A stretch of 64,000 bases of DNA from Pseudomonadota bacterium (GCA_041395565.1 JAWLAI010000006.1:325686-389685); one strand, 5' to 3'; shown: positions 8,030-17,175, counted from the first letter of the stretch. Numbers and translations: made by a program. The notes: a model not told the origin generated them from the letters alone.

Positions 8030-8344
8030 ATGAAAACGATAGCAACACTGATGACTGCCGCAACGCTGGCGTTTGCCTCCGCTTCCGCATCCGCCTGGGG
8101 CTGGGGCCCTTTCGGCAACCACGGCTATAACGACGGCTGGGGTGACGGCTGGGGCGACGGTGACTTCGACGGCGGTTTCAGCATGAATTTCAGCGGTCAC
8201 GGCAACGGTCGCGGCTATGGTCGTGGCTACAACCGTTACTACGACGGTTACGGTCCTTACGCGTACGGGCCCTACGGTTACGCGCCGTACGGCTACGCCC
8301 CCGCAACCGCGCCGGCTGCAGTTGCAGCGCCGGCTGCGAAGTAA
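8030..8344 (+). CDS. Sulfur globule protein-like, Gly/Tyr-rich secreted protein
   Basis: This 104-residue protein has a signal peptide (cleavage near ASASASA-W) and a low-complexity mature part. That part contains repeated GWGDG units, then Gly/Arg/Tyr units, then GPYAYGPYGYAPYGYAPA. The composition (Gly, Tyr, Asn, Asp; almost no hydrophobic core) is that of the sulfur globule envelope proteins of purple and colourless sulfur bacteria, which coat periplasmic sulfur deposits. TTAGGAGAAACAAC precedes the ATG. Other Gly/Tyr-rich secreted proteins cannot be excluded, but the ArsR neighbour supports a sulfur role. Confidence 0.7.
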   Translation: MKTIATLMTAATLAFASASASAWGWGPFGNHGYNDGWGDGWGDGDFDGGFSMNFSGHGNGRGYGRGYNRYYDGYGPYAYGPYGYAPYGYAPATAPAAVAAPAAK

Positions 8345-8372
8345 GTACGCGCGACATACGGATATGCAGGTC

Positions 8373-8396
8373 GGGGATGGCCACCGCGCCATCCCC
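8373..8396 (+). terminator. Hairpin downstream of the sulfur globule gene
   Basis: A perfect 9-bp stem (GGGGATGGC at 8373-8381 with GCCATCCCC at 8388-8396) and a 6-base loop lies 28 bases after the stop codon. There is no U tract. It may act as a 3' stabilising hairpin or a weak terminator between this gene and the convergent ArsR gene. Confidence 0.45.
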
Positions 8397-8505
8397 GGCA
8401 ACCGCGTCAAGCGTAACCCGTCGCACGTGAGGGAGTGCCGCGCCGGCGGCTCCCGGCTGTATCTGTGCAAGTCCGTCGGTCATCTACCGGCTGGAAGCGC
8501 GACCG

Positions 8506-8835
8506 CTACTCGGGTGGATTATCGGTCAGGTTTGTCTGGCAGAGGACGCCGCGCATGGTGCTGATCAGATCCAGCAGTTTTTCATTACTGACCGAATAGT
8601 AGATACGGTTGGCATCCCGCCGTGATCGCACGATGTTCTTGTTGCGCAGCTGATCGAGATGCTGGGAGACATTACTCTGCGAGGTACCGATCTTCTCGAC
8701 AATCTCGCCAACGGACATTTCCTTGTTGCCCAGAGTACACAGGATCTTCCAGCGCAGCGGGTGTCCCATCGCCTTGAGCGCATCCGCGGTCAGGACTATA
8801 TCCTCTTCAGGCAAATGATTCTCTGAATCTTCCAT
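8506..8835 (-). CDS. ArsR-family repressor with SqrR/BigR-type cysteine pair
   Basis: This 109-residue winged-helix regulator has the ArsR pattern: LKAMGHPLRWKILCTL, then SVGEIVEKIGTSQSNVSQHLDQL (recognition helix), then the wing IVRSRRDANRIYYSV. Its cysteines are C33 (ILCTL) and C99 (VLCQ), 66 residues apart. That is the same spacing as the two cysteines that form a polysulfide bridge in SqrR/BigR-type persulfide sensors. The metal-binding ELCVCDL motif of classical ArsR is absent. The ATG at 8835 has AGGAG seven bases upstream. It is convergent with the sulfur globule gene. Inference: it represses sulfur genes until persulfide accumulates. Confidence 0.82.
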   Translation of the reverse strand: MEDSENHLPEEDIVLTADALKAMGHPLRWKILCTLGNKEMSVGEIVEKIGTSQSNVSQHLDQLRNKNIVRSRRDANRIYYSVSNEKLLDLISTMRGVLCQTNLTDNPPE

Positions 8836-8916
8836 CGAAAACTCCTGTCTACCGGCCGCAGAGTGTACGCATCGCAGGCCTGGATGCAAGCCACCCTCCC
8901 GCTCTTGGGATCTTCG

Positions 8917-9768
8917 TCAGCCGTTCCCGGTGCGAGTATACCCCGTCATGTCTTTCGCAATGCAGATGATATCGCTAATTTTGCCTGAATCATCCTTGAT
9001 CGCAGTCCTGGAAAAGAGGATGGGCACACGTCGCTGGTCGCTGGCAACGAAACTTGCCTCGATGCTGCTGATGGTACCCGTGCGGATCAGGGCTTCCAGC
9101 CAGGTCCCCATGAAGGCATTGGCCTGCTCCGTTTCCTCTTCCTCGAACACGTCACCGATAGACATGCCGATCAGCTCCTGCTCGGTGTAACCCAACAAGC
9201 GGCACGCGGTGGGGTTGACTGCGGTGATATGGCCGCCGGGCTCCAGTACGAGCAGCGCCTCGCCCATGTTGCTGATGATCTTCTCAAGATAGGTCTTGGC
9301 GAGATCGAGCTCCCGGGTGCGTTCCTCGACCAGCGCTTCCAATCGCGTATTGAGTTCACGCTCCTTCTCGATCAGACGGAGATAGGTACTGATCTTGTTG
9401 ATCAGCTGGTTGTCGTCGATCGGCTTTAGCAGATAATCAGCCGCGCCGACGTCATAACCTTTCTGCTGGAATTCATCGGTCTTGTATGCCGCAGTAAGGA
9501 AGATGATCGGGATATCACGCGTCTTCTGCCGCACCTTCAGCATGGAGGCCGTCTGAAAACCATCCATCTCCGGCATCTGGATATCGAGGACTATAAGGTC
9601 TATGCGCGGATTGCCAAGCGCAATATCCAATGCCTCCCGACCGGAGCTGGCTTCGAGCACCTCGACGTCCATGTACCGTGCAATCAGCGAACGCAATGCA
9701 AGCAGATTGTTCTCATTGTCATCGACGATAAGAATCCTGAAATCGGCATACCTTTTCCTGTCACTCAT
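8917..9768 (-). CDS. Response regulator with C-terminal PAS domain
   Basis: This 283-residue protein starts with a complete receiver (IVDDNENNLLALR, phospho-acceptor in IVLDIQMPEMDG, conserved Lys in YLLKPID). A coiled-coil linker follows (ERELNTRLEALVEERTREL), then a PAS domain from about residue 160 (ISNMGEALLVLEPGGHITAVNPTA). It has no DNA-binding or enzymatic output. It lies 24 bases after the hybrid kinase gene and is surely its operon partner. It may serve as an intermediate in a phosphorelay or as a sensory scaffold. Confidence 0.85.
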   Translation of the reverse strand: MSDRKRYADFRILIVDDNENNLLALRSLIARYMDVEVLEASSGREALDIALGNPRIDLIVLDIQMPEMDGFQTASMLKVRQKTRDIPIIFLTAAYKTDEFQQKGYDVGAADYLLKPIDDNQLINKISTYLRLIEKERELNTRLEALVEERTRELDLAKTYLEKIISNMGEALLVLEPGGHITAVNPTACRLLGYTEQELIGMSIGDVFEEEETEQANAFMGTWLEALIRTGTISSIEASFVASDQRRVPILFSRTAIKDDSGKISDIICIAKDMTGYTRTGNG

Positions 9769-9792
9769 CCGTAATCCCGTAGCGCTGGTCTT

Positions 9793-12138
9793 TCACTCAC
9801 CGGACAGGTATTTGTCCAGCACACCCTTCAGATGGTGCAAATCGACGGGCTTGGCGATGCAGTCGACCGCACCTACGTCGTAGCATTGCCGCCTATCCTC
9901 CTCCGAGGAACGGGCTGTCAGCGCGATCACCGGCAGATCGGCAAACCGCGGCTGCTGCCTGATCCTGCGAATAGTTTCGTAGCCATCCATGTCCGGCATC
10001 ATTATATCCATAAACACCAGCTTGAATTCCCCGTCCGTTGCCAGCGTCTCGAGCGCCTCCGGACCGTCGCCGGCCGCCATCACCTCCAGCCCCCAGTTTT
10101 CCAGCACTGGCGTCAGCGCGAGCAGATTACGCACATCATCATCGACCAGCAGGATCCTGGCGCCGCGATAATCGGCAGCCGGAATTGCCTGCACCGGCTC
10201 CTGATCATCGCTGCTTTCCTGGACCCTGCCAGCGCCGCCGGGGCGTGGCGCTTCCGGCAATTCCAGCGGTAGCAGCAGACAGAATCGGGTACCGTGTCCC
10301 GGCTCGCTCGCGACGGTGATGTCACCCCCCATCAGATAGGCCAGCTCACGGCTGATGGCTAGACCCAGTCCGGTACCGCCGAAGCGCCGGCTGGTTGAAC
10401 CATCGGCCTGCCGGAATGCCTCGAACACCAGCTCCAGCTTGTCCGGAGCGATACCTATGCCCGTGTCGGTCACGCTGATGCAGACAGGATAACTGACCCC
10501 GTCATGTTTTATACCGGTCTCGAGACGCACGGTAATCGTGCCCTGGGTAGTGAACTTGACCGCATTGGAGAGGAAATTGATCAGTATCTGCCGCAGCTTT
10601 TCGCTGTCCGTGCTGATGGTGGACGGCGCTTGGGGATCGAATTCGGTAAGCAGTTTGAGCCGCTTCTCGTCTACCTGCGGCTTCATTAGCTCCGCCACAC
10701 CGTCGATGACTGCCCGCGGGTTGACCGGCTCGGCAATGAGGGTCATGTGCCGGGCCTCGATCCGTGATAGATCGAGGATATTGTCTATCAGCGCTTTCAG
10801 GTCGGCACCTGCGTTGTGGATGACCCTGGCCTGGTGCACCTGCTCCGGCGTCATCTGCTGACGCACATCACTTTCTGCCAGCATCTTGGACAGCAGCAGA
10901 ATGGAGTTCAACGGGGTGCGCAGCTCGTGACTGACATTGGCGAGAAATTCGGACTTGTAGCGATTCGACTCCTCCAACTCGCGCGCATAGCTCTTCATAG
11001 CCCGGGTATTCGCTGCATGGGTTGCCGCAAGTTGCGTCAGGTTGTTCCCGAGCTCATTCAGCTCCTGCGGCTGGCGCCAGGAGAACTCGACCTCCTCGTT
11101 GCGTTCCAGGACACGCGAGATACGATCGGTCAGCTCGCGTCCGAGCCGCTCGGTCTTGACGGCGATCAGCCGGGCGACGATGAAAACCACCACCAGCAAT
11201 CCGATTGCGATTATGGCAACACGCAGTTCAACCGCACGCTGCAATTGCGCCAGCGGCGAGGGATCGACGCTGCGGCCCACCCACAGAATGCCGGCGTCCT
11301 CGGTTTCGAACAGCGGCACCCAGAGCACCTGCTGATTGCCGTACTCCCAGAGCGCGAGCTCCCCTTTCTCGAACAGTGCCTGCAGACCGTGAAAATCCTC
11401 GAAAGCGGTGGTCGGACGGCTCTCCCCGTTCGGCGCAGGCAGGTAGCGGCCGTCGCCAAGCACCCAGTAGTTACCTCGATAGGCGCCGGCCAGACCGCCC
11501 AAGTCTATATAGACGATCACCGAGCCGCGTCGCTCTTCAACCGTTACCTTGTCCTCGGCAAGGACGGGAATGACAACCGGGCTGACCAGGCTCATCTGCA
11601 TGAAACGTTCCGGCCGCTGCTCCCCGGCAGCGCGATTGAAGATGATCGGCCCGTTCAGCACCACGCCTGGCGCCACTTCGCGGCTGGCGTCCAGCAGACG
11701 CTTGTTCACCGCGGGATAGTTACCGACCCTGGTCTCCAGCCGTCCGGTCTTGAGGTTGCGATCGAGCCAGAATATCGGCTTATCCTGCTCGTCCAGGAAC
11801 AGCACCTGGGTCACATCGAACTGGTCGATCAACACCTGATTCACCCAGTTCACGTAACCCGCCCGCGCGGTTTCCAGGTCCTTGGCCTCCGGTCGTTTTG
11901 CTCCCGTGAGCAGCATGCCGGGCTCGGGCATTTTTGCCAGCAGGCGGACCATTTCGTGGCGCCGCGCCAGATGCTGATCCAGGTCGCTGAATTCGGCGCG
12001 CAGATTCTGCAGGTGCGCCTTGTGGTAGAGTGCCTCGATACGATCGAAGATCAGAGGCACATTGATCCCGAACGCGACCAGCAGCGGAACCAGTCCAAAC
12101 AGGAACAGATAAAGGGATATCTGGGTACGCAGTTTCAT
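9793..12138 (-). CDS. Membrane hybrid histidine kinase
   Basis: This 781-residue protein has membrane segments near residues 9-29 and 306-324 enclosing a large periplasmic sensor region of Cache type. A HAMP-like linker follows, then HisKA with the phospho-accepting His404 in NVSHELRTPLN, HATPase_c with N-box (FLSNAVKFT), DTGIGI and GGTGLGLAIS, and a C-terminal receiver (ILLVDDD, FMDIMMPDMDG, CIAKPVD). It acts at the inner membrane and probably passes phosphate to its own receiver and to the receiver-PAS protein encoded next. The ligand is unknown. The opposite strand has a long open frame, but the coding signal here is unambiguous. Confidence 0.93.
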   Translation of the reverse strand: MKLRTQISLYLFLFGLVPLLVAFGINVPLIFDRIEALYHKAHLQNLRAEFSDLDQHLARRHEMVRLLAKMPEPGMLLTGAKRPEAKDLETARAGYVNWVNQVLIDQFDVTQVLFLDEQDKPIFWLDRNLKTGRLETRVGNYPAVNKRLLDASREVAPGVVLNGPIIFNRAAGEQRPERFMQMSLVSPVVIPVLAEDKVTVEERRGSVIVYIDLGGLAGAYRGNYWVLGDGRYLPAPNGESRPTTAFEDFHGLQALFEKGELALWEYGNQQVLWVPLFETEDAGILWVGRSVDPSPLAQLQRAVELRVAIIAIGLLVVVFIVARLIAVKTERLGRELTDRISRVLERNEEVEFSWRQPQELNELGNNLTQLAATHAANTRAMKSYARELEESNRYKSEFLANVSHELRTPLNSILLLSKMLAESDVRQQMTPEQVHQARVIHNAGADLKALIDNILDLSRIEARHMTLIAEPVNPRAVIDGVAELMKPQVDEKRLKLLTEFDPQAPSTISTDSEKLRQILINFLSNAVKFTTQGTITVRLETGIKHDGVSYPVCISVTDTGIGIAPDKLELVFEAFRQADGSTSRRFGGTGLGLAISRELAYLMGGDITVASEPGHGTRFCLLLPLELPEAPRPGGAGRVQESSDDQEPVQAIPAADYRGARILLVDDDVRNLLALTPVLENWGLEVMAAGDGPEALETLATDGEFKLVFMDIMMPDMDGYETIRRIRQQPRFADLPVIALTARSSEEDRRQCYDVGAVDCIAKPVDLHHLKGVLDKYLSGE

Positions 12139-12225
12139 CGGTTGCTGATTGCCGCCCGGCCGTTTGCATCACGCCTCAGGTGGTCTACTGTAGCACGGCT
12201 GCGCATAACCGGTCTTATACCAAGC

Positions 12226-13452
12226 ATGATGGCACCACGATTCAGTCTGCGGGAATTCGGGCCCGGCCTGGTCATCGCTGCAACCGGGTTGGGCGCCGGC
12301 GACCTGGTAGTGGCCGCGGTGGCGGGAGCCAGGTACGGCACCGTGCTGCTGTGGGCGGTACTGCTCGGCGCCCTGATGAAATTCGCCATGAACGAGGGCC
12401 TGGCTAGATGGCAGCTTGCCACCGGCAGCACCCTGCTGGAGGGCTGGATCGAGCGGCTGCCGCAGCCGGTCTCCCTGTACTTCCTCGTCTACCTGCTGGT
12501 ATGGAGCTTCGTCGTCGCCGGGGCCCTGCTTGCCGCCACCGGACTGGCCGCGCACGCCCTGTATCCCGGCCTGTCCGTGACACAGTGGGGCGTGATCCAT
12601 TCCCTGCTGGCAACCGCTTTGGTACTTAGCGGACGCTATCGCCTGCTCGAGCCGCTCATGAAGCTGTTCATGGTCATCATGATGCTGGTGGTGCTCGTCT
12701 GCGCTGCGCTGATCGTACCGGAACTGGCAGACATGCCGGCGGTCTCGTGGTTGCCGGCGATCCCGCCTGGCTCGGTGCTCTTCATTGTCGGCCTGATCGG
12801 CGGCATCGGCGGCAGCGTGACGGTGCTTTGCTATGGATACTGGATGCAAGAACGGGGCTGGACCACTCCGGCGCACCTTGGACATGTGCGCCGTGACCTG
12901 GCCATGGCCTACACCCTGACCGGCCTGTTCGGCCTTGCAATCATGGTAATCGCCGCCGGTGTGCAGCCGGATGAAGTCACGGGGGCACGCATGGCGTTGG
13001 TCGTCGCAGCCCGACTCGAGACCGTCATCGGACCGTTCGGCAAGTGGTGCTTCCTCGTCGGCTTCTGGAGTGCGGTTTTCAGCTCCATGCTCGGCGTCTG
13101 GCAGGGTGTCCCCTACCTGTTCGCAGATTATGTCCGCCGCTGCTTCCGCCACTCGAACGTGCACAGCCCTGTCGATACACGATCATCTGCATACCGCGGC
13201 TACCTGTTCTATCTCGCCATTCCCCCGATGGTGCTGCTGCTGGCGGACAAGCCGGTCTGGCTGGTACTCGTTTATGCCGTGGCAGGTGCATTCTTCATGC
13301 CCCTGCTCGGCATCCTGTTGCTGGTGATGAACAATCGCCGCACGTGGACAGGCGAACTGGGCAACGGCATTGCCGCCAACCTGATCCTGTTCAGCACGGT
13401 GTTGCTGTTCGGCCTGCTGTTGCTTGACACCCTGCGGCAGACATTCGACTGA
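12226..13452 (+). CDS. Divergent Nramp-family transporter
   Basis: This 408-residue polytopic membrane protein has about eleven hydrophobic segments. The N-terminal pattern (GPGLVIAATGLGAGDLVVAA, then KFAMNEGLARWQLATG) aligns with TM1-TM3 of Nramp/MntH transporters. However, the metal-binding DPGN motif of TM1 reads GAGD, and the TM6 MPH motif is replaced by a Gly-rich GGIGGSVTV. It is therefore an Nramp-fold protein whose substrate need not be Mn or Fe. The start at 12226 (two consecutive ATGs) removes an unrelated upstream extension that overlaps the kinase gene on the other strand. Confidence 0.8.
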   Translation: MMAPRFSLREFGPGLVIAATGLGAGDLVVAAVAGARYGTVLLWAVLLGALMKFAMNEGLARWQLATGSTLLEGWIERLPQPVSLYFLVYLLVWSFVVAGALLAATGLAAHALYPGLSVTQWGVIHSLLATALVLSGRYRLLEPLMKLFMVIMMLVVLVCAALIVPELADMPAVSWLPAIPPGSVLFIVGLIGGIGGSVTVLCYGYWMQERGWTTPAHLGHVRRDLAMAYTLTGLFGLAIMVIAAGVQPDEVTGARMALVVAARLETVIGPFGKWCFLVGFWSAVFSSMLGVWQGVPYLFADYVRRCFRHSNVHSPVDTRSSAYRGYLFYLAIPPMVLLLADKPVWLVLVYAVAGAFFMPLLGILLLVMNNRRTWTGELGNGIAANLILFSTVLLFGLLLLDTLRQTFD

Positions 13453-13467
13453 GCGCAAACCGCGCGC

Positions 13468-14505
13468 TCACCACTGGTATCCGAGCTTGGCGCGGTAGAT
13501 GGTGTCGACCTTGTCCACCCCGGCAGGCGCGCCGCCGTCATAGGATATCTGCGCCTCGATACTGGCCAGGATGCCGGCCACCAGCGGGAACCGGAAACCG
13601 GTCCAGGTATCGACCACCACGTTGTCGGCCTCGCCCAGCTCGAACCGCCCGTTCTGGTTATGGTAGAACTGGATGCGGTCGGCCAACAGCATCCTGTCGA
13701 AGTCTATGTTCCAGCCCAGCGCCGGATACTCATCGTCCGCCGCCACATAGTACTTGTCCATTACGTACATCAGTCCGATATCGGCACTCAGGTTCATCTG
13801 CTTGCTTTCAAAGAACTGATAACCGACATGCGGCCCGAGCGCCGTACGCAACTGCAGATCGGCGAAGCGGTCCTGCTCGAAATTCAGCGAGCCACCGTAA
13901 TACAGCTTGTCGGTCACGAAATAATCGTACTTGTTGTGCAACAGCCAGTTTTTCGCGGTGGTGACGCTGTCACTCTTGTCCTTCTGGTATTGGGCCACGA
14001 GATTGAGTCGATCATGCAGGCGTCGTATCTTCATGGCACCATCGAGCGCGATCTTTTCCTGCTCAGTATTGCCGCTCTGGAGCTCGAGGCCTGCGTTGAC
14101 CAGGCCGCTGAACTTGTAGCCATCGCCGCGCTCCCATGCCTCCGGGTTGATCGACGCCAGCATCTGTGAATCGACCTCCCTGGCCGGTAGTCCGGCGGAC
14201 TCGATCACGGTGACGCCGTCACTGTTGCTGACTGCGGTTGCCTGCAGCAGCTCCTTGCTGTTGAGGTATACATCGACCGGCTTCTCGACCCGGAGGTCGG
14301 CGACCTGGTCCCACTGCACGTTGATCACACCGGCAAAACCGGTCTTGAATTCGAGCACACCGTCTCGCTGCCGGACCACCTCCCCGACCAGGCGGGAACC
14401 GTCCTTGAGCACGAGTTCGTCTGCCTGCAGCGGCAGGCTTAGCGTGCAGAGCAACAGCAATATCAGCTTGACGGGTAATGCATGGCGTGGCTTGTGCGTG
14501 GGCAT
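13468..14505 (-). CDS. DUF481 (YdiY-like) outer-membrane beta-barrel protein
   Basis: This 345-residue protein has a signal peptide (LILLLLCTLSLPLQADE). A short N-terminal domain contains LVLKDGSRLVGEVV and LEFKTGFAGVINVQWDQV, and is followed by a DUF481 barrel (about residues 125-345) with alternating strands and aromatic girdles, ending in YRAKLGYQW. The terminal aromatic residue fits recognition by the outer-membrane assembly machinery. The function of YdiY-like proteins is not established. It converges with the Nramp gene and follows the acyltransferase gene on the same strand by 90 bases. Confidence 0.85.
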   Translation of the reverse strand: MPTHKPRHALPVKLILLLLCTLSLPLQADELVLKDGSRLVGEVVRQRDGVLEFKTGFAGVINVQWDQVADLRVEKPVDVYLNSKELLQATAVSNSDGVTVIESAGLPAREVDSQMLASINPEAWERGDGYKFSGLVNAGLELQSGNTEQEKIALDGAMKIRRLHDRLNLVAQYQKDKSDSVTTAKNWLLHNKYDYFVTDKLYYGGSLNFEQDRFADLQLRTALGPHVGYQFFESKQMNLSADIGLMYVMDKYYVAADDEYPALGWNIDFDRMLLADRIQFYHNQNGRFELGEADNVVVDTWTGFRFPLVAGILASIEAQISYDGGAPAGVDKVDTIYRAKLGYQW

Positions 14506-14595
14506 GGCGGTTTCCTTGCGCGGATTGGCAACAGCGGATCGCAGGCATTCTACCGATCCTGCGTGAAATGGCCAGCCTGCGCCGGCCGGCGGCGC

Positions 14596-15348
14596 TCAGT
14601 CCAGATAGCGGGACTGCCACTCCAGGAACTTCGCGTGCGCATGGGCTGCATACGATTCGCGGTCCTTGAAGTGCGCGGGATCGAATGCGTCGTAGATATA
14701 GTAGTTCACACGATGGTTGCGCGTGACGCTCATGTGCCAGATCTTGTGCAGCAGCGTCTGTGGACTGCGCCACTCGAAATCGTCCTGCGACTCATAGTGC
14801 AGGAATACCGGCAGGATCGGAATCCCCGTGCGCAGCGAGATATCGAAAGCGCCGTAGCGAAATGACTCGAAGATGCGCCGTCCCTTGCAGCCGCCTTCCG
14901 GGTACAGCGCGATGTTCTTGCCGGCGCTCAGTTCGCGCGCGATTTCCTCAGCCGCCGCATTGCGCGACTCCTTCGATTCACGCCTGACGTAGAGTGTACC
15001 CGCCGCCGCGCTGATGCGGCCCACGATCCACCAGTCCTTCACCTCGATCTTGGCCAGCGAATGGACGGGCAGGGCGGCGGGTATGCCGATATCCTCGAAC
15101 GCCGATGGGTGGTTGGCGATCAGTATGTACTGCGCGGGCAGCCCATGGGTCGTGTATTTCTGATGCACGCGCAGGTCGACGCCGAGTGCCCGCACGAAGC
15201 TGCGCGACCAGGCCCGGAACAGGGGGAAATAGAAGCCTTCGATCAGGGCTTGCGGCAGCCAGGACAACAGATACATCGCCAGGGTGAATACGGCGAGCTC
15301 CAGCCAGCAGACGCTACGCCAGAGGACGCTGCAGACAAAGCGGATCAC
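14596..15348 (-). CDS. 1-acyl-glycerol-3-phosphate acyltransferase-like protein
   Basis: This 250-residue PlsC-family protein has an N-terminal membrane segment (about residues 12-30). It carries the acyltransferase blocks NHPSAFED (the NHx4D catalytic motif) and YPEGGCKG (substrate phosphate binding). Family members transfer acyl groups from acyl-ACP or acyl-CoA to lysophospholipids at the inner membrane. It starts at a GTG preceded by GAGGCAGGGG. It lies just downstream of the secretin gene but is not a known pilus component. Confidence 0.85.
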   Translation of the reverse strand: MIRFVCSVLWRSVCWLELAVFTLAMYLLSWLPQALIEGFYFPLFRAWSRSFVRALGVDLRVHQKYTTHGLPAQYILIANHPSAFEDIGIPAALPVHSLAKIEVKDWWIVGRISAAAGTLYVRRESKESRNAAAEEIARELSAGKNIALYPEGGCKGRRIFESFRYGAFDISLRTGIPILPVFLHYESQDDFEWRSPQTLLHKIWHMSVTRNHRVNYYIYDAFDPAHFKDRESYAAHAHAKFLEWQSRYLD

Positions 15349-15461
15349 GACCCCTGCCTCCTCCTGCCATATGGTCTTGCCAGCATACTAACAGTCGCGC
15401 CCGGTTGCCAGCATGCGCATGTCGCAACGGCGGGTGGCCGACTGCGCGGCCGCGGCGCGAC

Positions 15462-16835
15462 TCAGAACTGGAAGGCGTCCCCGCTAGCGGCCGTCCCGAG
15501 ACTGTCCTCGAAGTATTCCAGCCGGTCCATGGCACGCTCGATCCTGCGCGGCTGTTCCTCGAGCTGGTTGGTTAGTGTCTCGACCCTGGCCGCGTTGCCG
15601 CCATCCAGCGGCACCTTGTCGTTGTCGATCAGGTAGGGCGTCACCAGCACGACCAGCTCGGTGTTCTGGCTGGTGATCAGCTTGTTGGAGAACAGGTTGC
15701 CGATGCCGGGTATATCGCCCAGGATCGGCACTCCCTCGCGGGTCTTGCCCTGGTTGCGGGTGATCAGCCCGCCGATGAATACAGTCTGTCCGCTTTCCAC
15801 CAGCATGGAGGTGGTGACCTCCGTGGTCGACTGGGTGGGCAGACCGTTGAGCACGTCACCCTTGCTCACCTCGGGATGAATCTCGAGGAACACGCGGCCC
15901 TGCCCGTCCACCGACGGCTTGACCTTCATGATCACGCCGGATTCGAGGAACTCGACCGAGGTCGTGGTGACGTTGTCGATGGTGGTGGTGACGTTGTAGC
16001 CGAGCCGGTTGCCGATGATGGTTTCCGCCTCCTGGTCTTCCAGTGCCAGCAGCTTGGGTGTGGACAGGGTGCGGGTGCGACCACGCGTGCGCAGTGCATC
16101 CAGAAACAGTTCCACATCCGGCGTCACATAGTTGAAGAACAGGCCGGGCGATCCCGGGCTGCCCAGACCCTGGGTACCGATCGCCGCCTCGCCCGACTCG
16201 AAAACCTTGGCCCAGTCCAGACCGTAGGATTCGGAATCGCTCAGGGTAACCTCGAGTATCTTGGCCTCGATCAGGATCTGGCGTGGCTGGCGGTCCAGTT
16301 CCTTCAACAGCTGCTGGATGCGCCCGAGGAACGGCGGGGTGTCCTCCACGACGAGCAACCGACGCGCGGCCAGCGTGGTAACCTGGCCGTAGCTGGACAG
16401 GTGGTTCTTGACGATGCCAGCGATGACCTCGGGATCGGAGTACTGCACCTTGAAGGTACGCACCTGGGTCGGACCGCCCGGTTCCGACTTGCCGGCCTGA
16501 TCACGTTCCAGGATGAAATAGCTGCCATTGCGATGTTCCACGCCGTAGCCGGCGGATGTCGCTATCGAGCGGATCGCCTCCTCGACCCCGACGTCGTAGA
16601 GGTTGACTGACACCTCGCCCTTGACATCATCCGACAGCAGGATGTTTACGCGTGCCGCGCGTGAGAGCATCTCCATGACCTCGGCGATCTCCACCTTGCG
16701 CAGGGTGAGCGTAATCCGGCCGTCGTGAATGATATCCGACGCCACGGCCAGCGCATCCCCGACCTGCAGCAACAACATCGCTGCCAGCAACAATCGCAGC
16801 ATCCCCTGCCGCTGATTACCATGTTCCGTTGGCAT
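15462..16835 (-). CDS. mshL: MshL/PilQ-type pilus secretin
   Basis: This 457-residue protein begins with a signal peptide. It has an N-terminal secretin/TonB short domain (LTLRKVEIAEVMEMLSRAARVNILLSDDVKG), N-domain repeats (VRTFKVQYSDPEVIAGIVKNHL), and the C-terminal secretin core with the signature ESGQTVFIGGLITRNQ and VPILGDIPGIGNLFS. It forms the outer-membrane channel for the pilus. I chose the ATG at 16835 because GGAAAGGA lies seven bases upstream. Two earlier ATGs lack a site. It overlaps the end of the MshK-like gene by 20 bases. Confidence 0.92.
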   Translation of the reverse strand: MPTEHGNQRQGMLRLLLAAMLLLQVGDALAVASDIIHDGRITLTLRKVEIAEVMEMLSRAARVNILLSDDVKGEVSVNLYDVGVEEAIRSIATSAGYGVEHRNGSYFILERDQAGKSEPGGPTQVRTFKVQYSDPEVIAGIVKNHLSSYGQVTTLAARRLLVVEDTPPFLGRIQQLLKELDRQPRQILIEAKILEVTLSDSESYGLDWAKVFESGEAAIGTQGLGSPGSPGLFFNYVTPDVELFLDALRTRGRTRTLSTPKLLALEDQEAETIIGNRLGYNVTTTIDNVTTTSVEFLESGVIMKVKPSVDGQGRVFLEIHPEVSKGDVLNGLPTQSTTEVTTSMLVESGQTVFIGGLITRNQGKTREGVPILGDIPGIGNLFSNKLITSQNTELVVLVTPYLIDNDKVPLDGGNAARVETLTNQLEEQPRRIERAMDRLEYFEDSLGTAASGDAFQF

Positions 16836-17175
16836 GTACATCCTTTCCGGCTCCATCCTGTGCCCTGAGCTCGAGTACCCGCTGCGAACCGTTCCGCTCC
16901 AGCAGCACCTTGTGTTCTTCCACGACGACCACGCGGTAACCGTCTATGTCCTGGCCTACACCCACGATCCTGCCACCGATATCGGCAAACGAGTCCCGCC
17001 CTGCCAGCACGATCCCCCGCAATTCCATGCCGTCGCCTTCCGCCTGCGCGGCAGCACCGGCGGCGGCAGCCGGCGGCGGCACGAAGGGATTGACGCGCAG
17101 CGGTTCCTCCGCGCCGGCTGCCGACGCCATGCCCAGTGCCAGCAGCAGCAACACGGGCTGCAGGATCCTAGGCAT
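16816..17175 (-). CDS. MshK/PilP-like pilus biogenesis protein
   Basis: This 119-residue exported protein has an N-terminal hydrophobic signal (LLLLALGMASAAGAEE) and a Pro/Ala-rich linker. A small beta domain follows (MELRGIVLAGRDSFADIGGRIVGVGQDIDGYRVVVV), resembling PilP/GspC-type homology regions that dock to the secretin. Its position between the PilO-like and secretin genes is that of MshK. It overlaps the upstream gene by eight bases. Confidence 0.8.
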   Translation of the reverse strand: MPRILQPVLLLLALGMASAAGAEEPLRVNPFVPPPAAAAGAAAQAEGDGMELRGIVLAGRDSFADIGGRIVGVGQDIDGYRVVVVEEHKVLLERNGSQRVLELRAQDGAGKDVHANGTW

